Source: Pseudomonas poae
GTDB taxonomy: Bacteria; Pseudomonadota; Gammaproteobacteria; Pseudomonadales; Pseudomonadaceae
Assembly: GCF_001439785.1 (NCBI RefSeq)
Contig: NZ_JYLI01000015.1
Span: 85,954-149,953, forward strand
DNA: 64,000 bases
Direction: 5' to 3'
Below, one piece after another: positions 41,958-51,334 of this stretch (positions are counted from its first letter, which is position 1; each line of letters starts with the position of its first letter). Both the position numbers and the translations under genes were made by a program. The notes below the pieces were generated by a model, which searched no databases, was not told the origin of the DNA, and saw nothing but the letters and a program-made list of their open reading frames with translations.

Positions 41958-43423
41958 TGAATTCGCTGTATATCGCAGGAAGCTGGCTGGCTGGCCAGGG
42001 TGAGTTGTTCGAGTCGCGCAACCCGGTGACCCAGCAGGTGCTGTGGGCCGGTCACGGCGCTACCGTCGAACAGGTCGAGTCCGCCGTGCAGGCTGCGCGC
42101 CAGGCGTTTCCGGCCTGGGCCCGGCGCCCCCTGGAAGAGCGCATCAGCGTGCTCGAAGCCTTCGCGGCCGCCCTGAAAAAACGTGCCGATGAAATCGCCC
42201 GCTGCATCGGTGAGGAAACCGGCAAGCCCCTGTGGGAAGCGGTCACCGAAGTCACCAGCATGGCCAACAAGATTGCCATCTCGGTGCAAAGCTACCGTGA
42301 GCGCACCGGTGAGAAAAGCGGCCTCCTGGGCGACGCCACCGCGGTGCTGCGTCACAAGCCTCACGGCGTGGTGGCTGTATTCGGCCCGTACAACTTTCCG
42401 GGCCACTTGCCCAACGGGCATATCGTCCCGGCCTTGCTGGCGGGCAATACCGTGCTGTTCAAGCCGAGCGAGCTGACCCCCAAAGTCGCCGAGCAGACCG
42501 TGCAATGCTGGATTGAAGCCGGCCTGCCGGCGGGCGTGCTGAACCTGCTGCAGGGCGCGCGCGAGACCGGCATCGCGCTTGCCGCCAACCCTGGCATTGA
42601 CGGGTTGTTCTTCACCGGCTCCAGCCGCACCGGCAATCACCTGCACCAGCAGTTCTCCGGGCGCCCGGACAAGATCCTGGCCCTGGAAATGGGTGGCAAT
42701 AACCCGCTGGTGGTCGATGAAGTGGCTGATGTGGACGCGGCGGTGTACACCATCATCCAGTCGGCATTCATCTCGGCCGGCCAGCGCTGCACCTGCGCGC
42801 GCCGCCTGCTGGTGCCGCAAGGCGCCTGGGGCGATGCGTTGCTGACGCGTCTGGTGGCGGTTTGCGCGACCATCGAAGTGGGCGCGTTCGACCAGCAACC
42901 GCCACCGTTCATGGGCTCGGTGATTTCCCTCGCGGCGGCCAAGGCGTTGATGGACGCGCAGCAATCGCTATTGGCCAATGGCGCGGTCGCGCTGCTGGAG
43001 ATGACGCAACCGAAGGACCAGGCCGCGTTGCTCACCCCGGGGATTATCGACGTGACGCACGTGAGCGAGCGCGAGGACGAGGAACTGTTCGGTCCGCTGT
43101 TGCAGGTGATTCGCTACGCCGATTTCGAGGCGGCGATCGTCGAGGCCAACAACACTCAATACGGGCTGGCCGCGGGCTTGTTGTCGGACTCAGAAGCGCG
43201 CTACCAGCAGTTCTGGCTGGAGAGCCGCGCAGGCATCGTCAATTGGAACAAACAACTCACCGGCGCCGCCAGCACCGCGCCGTTCGGCGGGGTAGGGGCC
43301 TCGGGCAATCATCGCGCCAGTGCGTATTACGCGGCGGATTATTGCGCGTACCCGGTGGCGTCGTTGGAGACCGCGAGCCTGGTTGTGCCAGCCACACTCA
43401 CCCCAGGCATAACACTGATCTGA
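41957..43423 (+). CDS. aruD: Succinylglutamate-semialdehyde dehydrogenase
   Basis: 488 aa, NAD-dependent aldehyde dehydrogenase AstD. Catalytic Glu in LALEMGGNNPLVV and catalytic Cys in GQRCTCARRLLV; cofactor loop FFTGSSRTGNHLH. It oxidises N-succinylglutamate semialdehyde to succinylglutamate, AST step 4. Translationally linked to aruG by the TAATG overlap. Confidence 0.95.
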   Translation: MNSLYIAGSWLAGQGELFESRNPVTQQVLWAGHGATVEQVESAVQAARQAFPAWARRPLEERISVLEAFAAALKKRADEIARCIGEETGKPLWEAVTEVTSMANKIAISVQSYRERTGEKSGLLGDATAVLRHKPHGVVAVFGPYNFPGHLPNGHIVPALLAGNTVLFKPSELTPKVAEQTVQCWIEAGLPAGVLNLLQGARETGIALAANPGIDGLFFTGSSRTGNHLHQQFSGRPDKILALEMGGNNPLVVDEVADVDAAVYTIIQSAFISAGQRCTCARRLLVPQGAWGDALLTRLVAVCATIEVGAFDQQPPPFMGSVISLAAAKALMDAQQSLLANGAVALLEMTQPKDQAALLTPGIIDVTHVSEREDEELFGPLLQVIRYADFEAAIVEANNTQYGLAAGLLSDSEARYQQFWLESRAGIVNWNKQLTGAASTAPFGGVGASGNHRASAYYAADYCAYPVASLETASLVVPATLTPGITLI

Positions 43424-43500
43424 CCGTGTGTGAGATCCCTTGTGGGGTGTGCTGAAGACTTTTGAAGCCTATAAAAACAGATGTTCGTGGAGCCTCGCCG

Positions 43501-44847
43501 ATGAAATCCTGTGAAGTCAATTTTGACGGTCTAGTGGGGCCGACCCATAACTACGGCGGCTTGTCCTTCGGCAACGTCGCGTCCCAGAGCAACAGCCAGC
43601 AGCATTCCAATCCCAGGGAAGCGGCGTTGCAGGGCCTGCAGAAAATGAAGGCGTTGATGGACATGGGCTTTGTGCAAGGCGTGCTTGCGCCCCAGGAGCG
43701 CCCCGACGTGGCCGCCTTGCGCAGCCTCGGTTTCAGCGGCAGCGACGCCCAGGTCATCGAGCAGGCCGGCAAACAGGCCATGCCGTTGCTGGTCGCCAGT
43801 TGCTCCGCCTCGAGCATGTGGGTGGCCAATGCCGCCACCGTCAGCCCGAGTGCCGACACGGCGGACGGTCGCGTGCACTTCACCGCCGCCAACCTCAATT
43901 GCAAATACCACCGCAGCATCGAACACCCCACCACCAGCCGCGTGCTGGGGGCGATGTTCGCCGACGCGCAACGCTTCGCCCACCACGCTGCCTTGCCGGC
44001 GGTGGCGCAGTTCGGCGATGAGGGCGCGGCCAACCACACGCGTTTTTGCCGCAGCTATGGCGAGGCCGGCGTGGAGTTTTTCGTGTTCGGCCGCAGCGCC
44101 TTCGACCCGCGCTACCCGGCGCCGCAGAAGTACCCGGCGCGCCAGACGCTGGAAGCGTCCCAGGCCGTCGCGCGCCTGCACGGCCTGGCGGATGACGGCG
44201 TGGTATTCGCTCAGCAGAACCCGGCGGTGATCGATGCCGGTGTGTTCCACAACGATGTGATCGCGGTGGGCAATGGCGAGGTGCTGTTCTATCACGAGGA
44301 TGCGTTCCTCAACACCGAGCAGATGCTCGCCGAACTGCACGCCAAGCTGGCCAGGCAGGGCGGCAATTTCCAGGCGGTGTGTGTGCCGCGTGCCGAGGTG
44401 AGCGTCGAGGACGCGGTGCGTTCCTACCTGTTCAACAGCCAGTTGCTGACCCGACCGGACGGCTCCATGCTGCTGATCGTGCCGCAGGAATGCCGGGCCA
44501 ACGAGCGTGTGTGGCGCTACCTGCAAACGCTCACCACTTCCGGTGGAGTGATCCGCGAAGTCAAGGTGTTCGACCTCAAGCAAAGCATGCAGAACGGCGG
44601 TGGCCCGGCGTGCCTGCGCTTGCGCGTGGCGTTGAACGAGACTGAACTGGCGGCGGTGAACCCGGGCGTTATCCTGACTGCGCCGCTGTATGAGACGCTC
44701 ACCCAATGGGTGGGCAGGCACTACCGCGACAGCCTGCGCGAAAGCGACCTGGCCGACCCGCAATTGCTGCTTGAGTGCCGGACGGCACTGGATGAACTGA
44801 CGCAAATCCTTAAACTGGGCTCGGTTTATCCGTTCCAGATCAATTAA
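43501..44847 (+). CDS. aruB: N-succinylarginine dihydrolase
   Basis: 448 aa from ATG 43501 (MKSCEVNFDGLVGPTHNYGG); the in-frame extension to 43462 is unlikely. AstB hydrolyses succinylarginine to succinylornithine, two NH3 and CO2. Active-site pieces of the guanidine-modifying fold: HNDVIAVGNGEVLFYHEDAF and the C-terminal NGGGPACLRLRV with the nucleophile Cys. Order in the operon is conserved. Confidence 0.95.
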   Translation: MKSCEVNFDGLVGPTHNYGGLSFGNVASQSNSQQHSNPREAALQGLQKMKALMDMGFVQGVLAPQERPDVAALRSLGFSGSDAQVIEQAGKQAMPLLVASCSASSMWVANAATVSPSADTADGRVHFTAANLNCKYHRSIEHPTTSRVLGAMFADAQRFAHHAALPAVAQFGDEGAANHTRFCRSYGEAGVEFFVFGRSAFDPRYPAPQKYPARQTLEASQAVARLHGLADDGVVFAQQNPAVIDAGVFHNDVIAVGNGEVLFYHEDAFLNTEQMLAELHAKLARQGGNFQAVCVPRAEVSVEDAVRSYLFNSQLLTRPDGSMLLIVPQECRANERVWRYLQTLTTSGGVIREVKVFDLKQSMQNGGGPACLRLRVALNETELAAVNPGVILTAPLYETLTQWVGRHYRDSLRESDLADPQLLLECRTALDELTQILKLGSVYPFQIN

Positions 44848-44873
44848 TGCCTGACGGCTGAGATATTTTATTT

Positions 44874-45161
44874 ATGACCGACACCCTGAAACTGATCCTC
44901 GAAGACACCGACGGCACCCAGCTGGAAACCTCCTGCACACGCGTTGCCGTGGTCTGGCAGGGCAAGGAGATCTGGATCCAGCACGATGGCCGTGGCCAGT
45001 TGCTGATCGGTGTGGACGTGGAAGAGGGCGACGCCGAGTACGCCAACCTGCTGATGCGCCCGCTGGCCACCAACCTGATGAGCCTGCAACTGGAAATGGA
45101 ACCGGCCGACGTCGAAGGCGATGACGACGATCACGTCCACGGCCCAGGCTGCAACCACTAA
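44874..45161 (+). CDS. Conserved small protein of the aru operon with a His-rich tail
   Basis: 95 aa; unassigned function. It lies between aruB and aruE exactly as the hypothetical gene PA0900 does in P. aeruginosa. The body is a beta-rich domain (TLKLILEDTDGTQLETSCTR, VAVVWQGKEIWIQHDGRGQLLIGVDV) and the end is DDDDHVHGPGCNH, a probable metal-binding tail. Twenty-six bases after aruB, 11 before aruE, so part of the same transcript. The conserved position suggests a role with the zinc enzyme AruE, for example metal supply; this is inference. Confidence 0.88.
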   Translation: MTDTLKLILEDTDGTQLETSCTRVAVVWQGKEIWIQHDGRGQLLIGVDVEEGDAEYANLLMRPLATNLMSLQLEMEPADVEGDDDDHVHGPGCNH

Positions 45162-45172
45162 GGAAGCTGCGT

Positions 45173-46177
45173 ATGCTCGCCCTCGGCAAACTGCTTGAAC
45201 TGACCCTCGCCGGTCGTGAACCGGCGCAAAAAATTCAACTGACTGTCGACGGCGTGCAGATGCGCTGGCTCAGCGAGGGCGCGCTCGAAGTGCGCCCGCC
45301 GCAGGCCCTGGACGCTGGCGGCGACCTGCTGCTGTCGTCCGGCATCCATGGCAACGAAACCGCGCCGATCGAACTGCTTGACCGCCTGTTGCATGGCATC
45401 GCCCGGGGCCAGATCAAACCGCGTAACCGTATTCTTTTTCTGTTCGGTAACCCCGAGGCCATGCGTCGCGGCGAGCGTTACCTGGAACTGGACGTCAACC
45501 GGCTGTTCAATGGCCGGCATGAACAAAACATCGGCCCGGAGGCCATCCGCGCCGCCGAGCTCGAGCAACTGGCCCGCAGCTTTTTCAGCCCGCCGGGCCG
45601 CTGGCGCCTGCATTACGACCTGCACACCGCCATTCGCGGTTCGAAGATCGAGCAGTTCGCCCTGTACCCGTGGAAGGAAGGCCGCGCGCATTCGCGCCAC
45701 GAGCTGGCGCGCTTGAGCGCCGCCGGCATGCAAGCGGTGCTGTTGCAGAATAAAGCCTCGATCACCTTCACCGCGTTCACCTATGAGCAGCTCGATGCCG
45801 AGGCGTTTACCCTTGAACTAGGCAAGGCGCGGCCGTTCGGGCACAACCAGGGGGTGGATGTATCACGCCTGGAGACGCGCTTGACGCAGATCATCGAGGG
45901 CACGGAGCCTGCGAGCGAGACCCTGGATGGCCTGCAACTCTTCTCGGTCGCTCGTGAAGTCATCAAGCACAGCGACGCCTTCCTGATGCATCTGCCGGCA
46001 GACGTGGAAAACTTTTCGCAGTTGGAGAAGGGCTACCTGCTGGCCGAAGACGTGGCCAAGACCCGCTGGGTGATCGAGGAGGAGGGGGCGCGCATTATCT
46101 TTCCCAATCCGAAGGTGAAGAATGGTTTGCGCGCCGGGATCCTGATCGTGCCGACTACGGATGCCGGCCTGGTCTGA
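45173..46177 (+). CDS. aruE: Succinylglutamate desuccinylase
   Basis: 334 aa. Zinc hydrolase of the AspA/AstE family. HxxE pair in GIHGNETAP and the third ligand in HYDLHTAIRG; the Arg substrate contact is in LELDVNRLFNGRHEQ. Splits succinylglutamate into succinate and glutamate, the last AST step. Ends the operon. Confidence 0.95.
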   Translation: MLALGKLLELTLAGREPAQKIQLTVDGVQMRWLSEGALEVRPPQALDAGGDLLLSSGIHGNETAPIELLDRLLHGIARGQIKPRNRILFLFGNPEAMRRGERYLELDVNRLFNGRHEQNIGPEAIRAAELEQLARSFFSPPGRWRLHYDLHTAIRGSKIEQFALYPWKEGRAHSRHELARLSAAGMQAVLLQNKASITFTAFTYEQLDAEAFTLELGKARPFGHNQGVDVSRLETRLTQIIEGTEPASETLDGLQLFSVAREVIKHSDAFLMHLPADVENFSQLEKGYLLAEDVAKTRWVIEEEGARIIFPNPKVKNGLRAGILIVPTTDAGLV

Positions 46178-46287
46178 GCTGACGGTCAACCCCAATCAAC
46201 TGTGGGAGGGTGCTTGCCTCAAGGTCGTTCAGTTAAGCGCATATTCCCTGTGGCAAGCCTAATGCCGTTCAGGTAAGCGTAAATCCC

Positions 46288-46424
46288 CTGTGGCGAGCAG
46301 GCTTGTCCTGCGTTGGGCTGCGCAGCAGCCCCAAAACCAGGCGCTGAGCCGTATCAGGTACACCGCGTGTTGCTGGATTGGGGGCGCTTCGCACCCCAAC
46401 GCGGGGCAAGCCCGCTCGCCACAG
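46288..46424. repeat. Inverted-arm repeat, copy 2 (inverse of 15851)
   Basis: 137 bp, starting CTGTGGCGAGCAGGCTTGTC and ending gcaagcccgctcgccacag. The reverse complement aligns over its whole length with 15851-15986. Fills the aruE-ribH gap with a REP remnant at 46202. Confidence 0.8.
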
Positions 46425-46489
46425 AGGCTCCGGTTTGCTGCAGGGCAGCGCTAAGTCTGCCCCCCCCCATGTTGATCGTGCAGTGTTGC

Positions 46490-46999
46490 TTAGACCGCTA
46501 CCGCGCGCGGTTCGCTGCGACGGATCGCACGCACCTTGTGCAGCGTGTCGGCGCAGGTGCGCGCGGCTTCCTGGCCCTTGTGCACGAAGTGCTCGTAGAA
46601 GAACGTGTGGTGCTCGCTGCCGGCGTGGAAGTGGTGCGGCGTGAGGGACACCGAGAACACCGGCACTTCGGTTTCCAGTTGCACCTGCATCAGGCCGCTG
46701 ACCACCGATTGGGCGACGAATTCGTGACGGTAAATGCCGCCGTCCACCACCAGCGCGGCGGCGACGATGCCGGCGTAGCGGCCGGTCTTGGCCAGCAGCT
46801 TGGCGTGCAGGGGCATTTCAAAGGCGCCGCCGACTTCGAAGAAATCGATGTCCGATTCCTGATAGCCCTGGGCGATCATTTCGGCGAGGAAGCCTTTGCG
46901 GGATTGGTCGACAATATCCTTGTGCCAGCAGGCCTGGATAAACGCGACGCGCTCGCCGTGATGGTTTTTGCTTTTGCTGTCGATAGCGGTGGGTTGCAT
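46490..46999 (-). CDS. ribH: 6,7-dimethyl-8-ribityllumazine synthase, type II
   Basis: 169 aa. FIQACWHKDIVDQSRKGF, DIDFFEVGGAFEMPLHAK, GIVAAALVVDGGIYRHEFV and SVSLTPHHFHAGSEHH are the motifs of the RibH2 branch known from Brucella and rhizobia (decameric, flavin-binding), rather than the classic 60-mer form. It condenses the pyrimidine dione with dihydroxybutanone phosphate, the penultimate riboflavin step. Expression is set by the FMN riboswitch upstream. A second, core RibH probably exists elsewhere in the genome. Confidence 0.92.
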   Translation of the reverse strand: MQPTAIDSKSKNHHGERVAFIQACWHKDIVDQSRKGFLAEMIAQGYQESDIDFFEVGGAFEMPLHAKLLAKTGRYAGIVAAALVVDGGIYRHEFVAQSVVSGLMQVQLETEVPVFSVSLTPHHFHAGSEHHTFFYEHFVHKGQEAARTCADTLHKVRAIRRSEPRAVAV

Positions 47000-47118
47000 G
47001 TTCTGACTCCTGTTTAAGAAAAAACAGGGCGTTATGAATCGAATGGGATTTCAAGGGTACGCACAGCGGCGTCATGCAGGCATGAGGTCGACGCGCGGCG
47101 CTTGGGTGCCAATCCCGT

Positions 47119-47280
47119 TCTCTCTTCATCCGGACTATGACCGTCGGCCCCGGGATCACACCGGGTCTGCTGACCTTGTCGCCGTCCTGCGTGAGCAGTT
47201 CGAGGCGCCAAGCGCTCGCGGGCTATGCACATTGCGTGCAATTACCGCCGGTGGGGAATTACACCCCGCCCTGAGAACGT
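47119..47280 (-). promoter_or_regulatory. FMN riboswitch (RFN element)
   Basis: On the minus strand: AGGGCGGGGTGTAATTCCCC, ACCGGCGGTAATTGCACG, AGCCCGCGAGCG, GGTCAGCAGACCCGGTGTGA, TCCCGGGGCCGACGGTCATA, GTCCGGATGAAGAGAGA. These are the conserved RFN segments in order. The expression platform lies in 47000-47118 before ribH. FMN binding should shut ribH off. Confidence 0.96.
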
Positions 47281-47468
47281 TGCCGCCAGAACCCTGACGG
47301 CGAAGGGTTTTTAACATGGTTTTTGCAAAACTGCACGGTTGCCGTGTTGATCACCTAGATCGGTTTGTTTGATGGATATTCGATTCAAACCACACAGGAC
47401 TTGATATTACGCGGCGTTGCCCGCAGTAATCGTCACTACGCCCCCCCCCATCGTCAGAGGCCTGCTTG

Positions 47469-48473
<1,005 letters not shown>

Positions 48474-48526
48474 CAGGTGCAGGCCGTCTAATTGAACGTT
48501 TCTATCGTATAAACACGCTGTACCAC

Positions 48527-48560
48527 CGGCAAAGGGCCGATATAATGCGGCCCTTTGCCG
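48527..48560 (+). promoter_or_regulatory. alaS promoter with a perfect 13-bp palindrome around the -10 box
   Basis: CGGCAAAGGGCCG - ATATAATG - CGGCCCTTTGCCG. The loop holds TATAAT (48541-48546). No T-run follows, so it is not a terminator. E. coli AlaRS represses its own gene by binding a palindrome at the start region, which makes an autoregulatory operator plausible. Confidence 0.65.
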
Positions 48561-48620
48561 TCGCTCCGTCTGATGATGTTGCGCACTGGCCTTTGGCCGC
48601 AGCCTCCGTGGAAGAACCTA

Positions 48621-51239
48621 ATGAAAAGCGCAGAAATCCGTGAAGCCTTCCTTCGCTTCTTCGAAGAGCAAGGTCACACCCGTGTCTCCTCCAGCTCCTT
48701 GATCCCCGGCAACGATCCGACCCTGCTGTTCACCAACGCGGGGATGAACCAGTTCAAGGACTGCTTCCTGGGCCAGGAAAAACGTGCCTACACCCGCGCC
48801 ACCAGCAGCCAGAAGTGCGTGCGTGCCGGCGGCAAGAACAGCGACCTGGAAAACGTCGGCTATACCGCTCGTCACCACACCTTCTTCGAAATGCTGGGCA
48901 ACTTCAGCTTCGGCGACTATTTCAAGAAAGATGCGATCACCTTCGCCTGGACCTTCCTCACTGGCGTGTTGAAGCTGCCCAAGGAAAAACTGTGGGTCAC
49001 CGTCTATGCGACAGACGACGAAGCCTATGACATCTGGACCCAACAGATCGGCGTGCCCGCCGAGCGCATGATTCGCATCGGCGACAACAAGGGCGCGCCT
49101 TACGCGTCCGATAACTTCTGGACCATGGGCGACACCGGCCCGTGCGGCCCTTGCACCGAGATTTTCTACGATCATGGCGCCGACATCTGGGGCGGCCCGC
49201 CGGGCTCGCCGGAAGAAGACGGCGACCGCTACATCGAAATCTGGAACAACGTGTTCATGCAGTTCAACCGCACCGCCGATGGCGTGTTGCATCCGCTGCC
49301 GGCACCGTCGGTGGACACCGGCATGGGCCTGGAGCGGATCAGTGCGGTGATGCAGCACGTTCACTCCAACTATGAAATCGACCTGTTCACCAATCTGCTG
49401 AGCGCCTCGGCGGCGGCCATTGGTTGCGCCAACGAAAGCCAGTCTTCGCTCAAGGTGGTGTCCGACCACATCCGTTCCTGCGGCTTCCTGATCGCCGACG
49501 GCGTGCTGCCGTCCAACGAAGGCCGCGGCTACGTGCTGCGCCGCATCATCCGTCGCGCCTGCCGCCACGGTAACAAGCTGGGCGCGACCGGCAGCTTCTT
49601 CTACAAGATCGTTGCCGCGCTGGTGGCTGAGATGGGCGAGGCATTCCCGGAACTCAAGCAGCAGCAGGCCAACATCGAGCGCGTGCTCAAGGCCGAGGAG
49701 GAGCAGTTCTCCAAGACTCTGGAACACGGTCTGAAAATTCTCGAACAGGACCTGGCTGAGCTTAAAGGCACGGTCGTGCCGGGCGACGTGGTGTTCAAGC
49801 TGTACGACACCTATGGCTTCCCGATGGACCTGACCGCCGACATCGCCCGTGAGCGCGAGCTGACCATCGATGAAGCCGGCTTTGAGCGGGAGATGGAGGC
49901 CCAGCGCGTGCGCGCCCGGTCCGCCAGCTCTTTCGGCCTGGACTACAACACGCTGGTCAAGGTCGATGTGCCGACCGAGTTCGTCGGTTACAAGGCGACC
50001 GCTGGCGCCGCCAAAATTGTTGCGATTTACAAGGACGGCAAGTCGGTCGACGTGTTGAGCGAAGGCGAAGAGGCGGTCGTGGTGCTCGACCAGACGCCGT
50101 TCTACGCTGAGTCCGGTGGCCAGATTGGTGACTGTGGTTTCCTCAGCTCCACGTCCGGGCGTTTTGACGTGCGTGACACCACCAAGACCGGCGGTGCGTT
50201 TCTGCATCACGGTGTGCTGGTGCTGGGCAACCTGACGGTCGGCGCGCCGGTCGACACTCAGGTGGATGCGGACGTGCGCCATGCCACCGCGCTGAACCAC
50301 TCGGCTACCCACTTGTTGCACGCGGCCTTGCGTCAGGTGCTGGGCGAGCATGTCCAGCAAAAAGGTTCGTTGGTGGACAGCCAGCGCCTGCGCTTCGACT
50401 TCAGCCACTTTGAAGCGATCAAGCCTGCGCAGATCAAGGCCCTTGAAGATATCGTCAACGCCGAGATTCGCCGCAACACTCCGGTCGAGACCGAAGAGAC
50501 CGATATCGACACCGCCAAGGCCAAGGGCGCGATGGCGCTGTTCGGCGAGAAGTACGGCGACAGCGTGCGCGTGCTGAGCATGGGCGGCGCCTTTTCGGTG
50601 GAGCTGTGTGGCGGTATCCACGCCAACCGCACCGGCGACATCGCTCTGCTGAAAATCGTCAGCGAAGGCGGTGTGGCTTCCGGCGTGCGGCGTATCGAGG
50701 CGGTCACCGCTGCTGCGGCCCTGGCCTACCTCAATGCGGCCGAAGAACAACTCAAGGAAGCGGCCAGCCTGGTCAAGGGCAGCCGCGACAATCTGATCGA
50801 CAAGCTGTCCGCCGTGCTCGAGCGCAACCGTGCGCTGGAGAAGCAGTTGGAGCAGTTGCAGGCCAAGGCGGCCAGTGCAGCGGGCGACGATCTGTCGGCC
50901 GCTGCGGTAGACGTCAAGGATGTGAAAGTGCTGGCGGCACGTCTGGACGGTCAGGACGGCAAGGCGTTGCTGGCCCTGGTCGATCAGTTGAAGAACAAGC
51001 TCGGCCGCGCAGTGATCCTGCTCGGCGGGGTGCATGAGGATAAGGTCGTGCTGGTTGCCGGTGTAACCAAGGACCTGACTGGCCAACTCAAAGCCGGTGA
51101 TTTGATGAAACAGGCCGCTGCGGCAGTGGGCGGGAAGGGCGGTGGTCGCCCGGACATGGCGCAAGGCGGTGGTGTGGACGCCGGTGCCCTGGATGCGGCC
51201 CTGGCCCTGACCGTGCCATTTGTCGAAGCGGCTATTTAA
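48621..51239 (+). CDS. alaS: Alanyl-tRNA synthetase
   Basis: 872 aa from ATG 48621 (MKSAEIREAFLRFF). Class II core with FFEMLGNFSFGDYFK and DTGMGLERI; editing domain with HSATHLLHAAL (HxxxH) and CGGIHANRTGDI (Cys and His ligands); C-terminal coiled coil and DHHA1-like C-Ala domain ending KGGGRPDMAQGGG. Charges tRNA-Ala. Full length. Followed by a GC-rich hairpin and lysC. Confidence 0.97.
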   Translation: MKSAEIREAFLRFFEEQGHTRVSSSSLIPGNDPTLLFTNAGMNQFKDCFLGQEKRAYTRATSSQKCVRAGGKNSDLENVGYTARHHTFFEMLGNFSFGDYFKKDAITFAWTFLTGVLKLPKEKLWVTVYATDDEAYDIWTQQIGVPAERMIRIGDNKGAPYASDNFWTMGDTGPCGPCTEIFYDHGADIWGGPPGSPEEDGDRYIEIWNNVFMQFNRTADGVLHPLPAPSVDTGMGLERISAVMQHVHSNYEIDLFTNLLSASAAAIGCANESQSSLKVVSDHIRSCGFLIADGVLPSNEGRGYVLRRIIRRACRHGNKLGATGSFFYKIVAALVAEMGEAFPELKQQQANIERVLKAEEEQFSKTLEHGLKILEQDLAELKGTVVPGDVVFKLYDTYGFPMDLTADIARERELTIDEAGFEREMEAQRVRARSASSFGLDYNTLVKVDVPTEFVGYKATAGAAKIVAIYKDGKSVDVLSEGEEAVVVLDQTPFYAESGGQIGDCGFLSSTSGRFDVRDTTKTGGAFLHHGVLVLGNLTVGAPVDTQVDADVRHATALNHSATHLLHAALRQVLGEHVQQKGSLVDSQRLRFDFSHFEAIKPAQIKALEDIVNAEIRRNTPVETEETDIDTAKAKGAMALFGEKYGDSVRVLSMGGAFSVELCGGIHANRTGDIALLKIVSEGGVASGVRRIEAVTAAAALAYLNAAEEQLKEAASLVKGSRDNLIDKLSAVLERNRALEKQLEQLQAKAASAAGDDLSAAAVDVKDVKVLAARLDGQDGKALLALVDQLKNKLGRAVILLGGVHEDKVVLVAGVTKDLTGQLKAGDLMKQAAAAVGGKGGGRPDMAQGGGVDAGALDAALALTVPFVEAAI

Positions 51240-51253
51240 GGCGCTCTTAAACA

Positions 51254-51274
51254 GCCCGCGACCCGGTCGCGGGC
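51254..51274 (+). terminator. GC-rich hairpin between alaS and lysC
   Basis: GCCCGCGACC / GGTCGCGGGC, a perfect 10-bp inverted repeat directly after alaS. It lacks a T-run, so it is likely a weak or processing hairpin that lets transcription reach lysC. Confidence 0.45.
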
Positions 51275-51334
51275 GGTTGAGCGCTGGTTGAATTGGAAAT
51301 CAGGCGCCCCTTTACGGGCTGAGGCGGCTTAGAA

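Noticed and set aside
48527..48560. Palindrome as an ltaE terminator
   Set aside because: No T-run follows and the loop is a consensus -10 box; position fits the alaS promoter better.
48618..51164. 848-codon open frame antisense to alaS
   Set aside because: Same GC-bias effect; alaS on the plus strand is complete and unmistakable.
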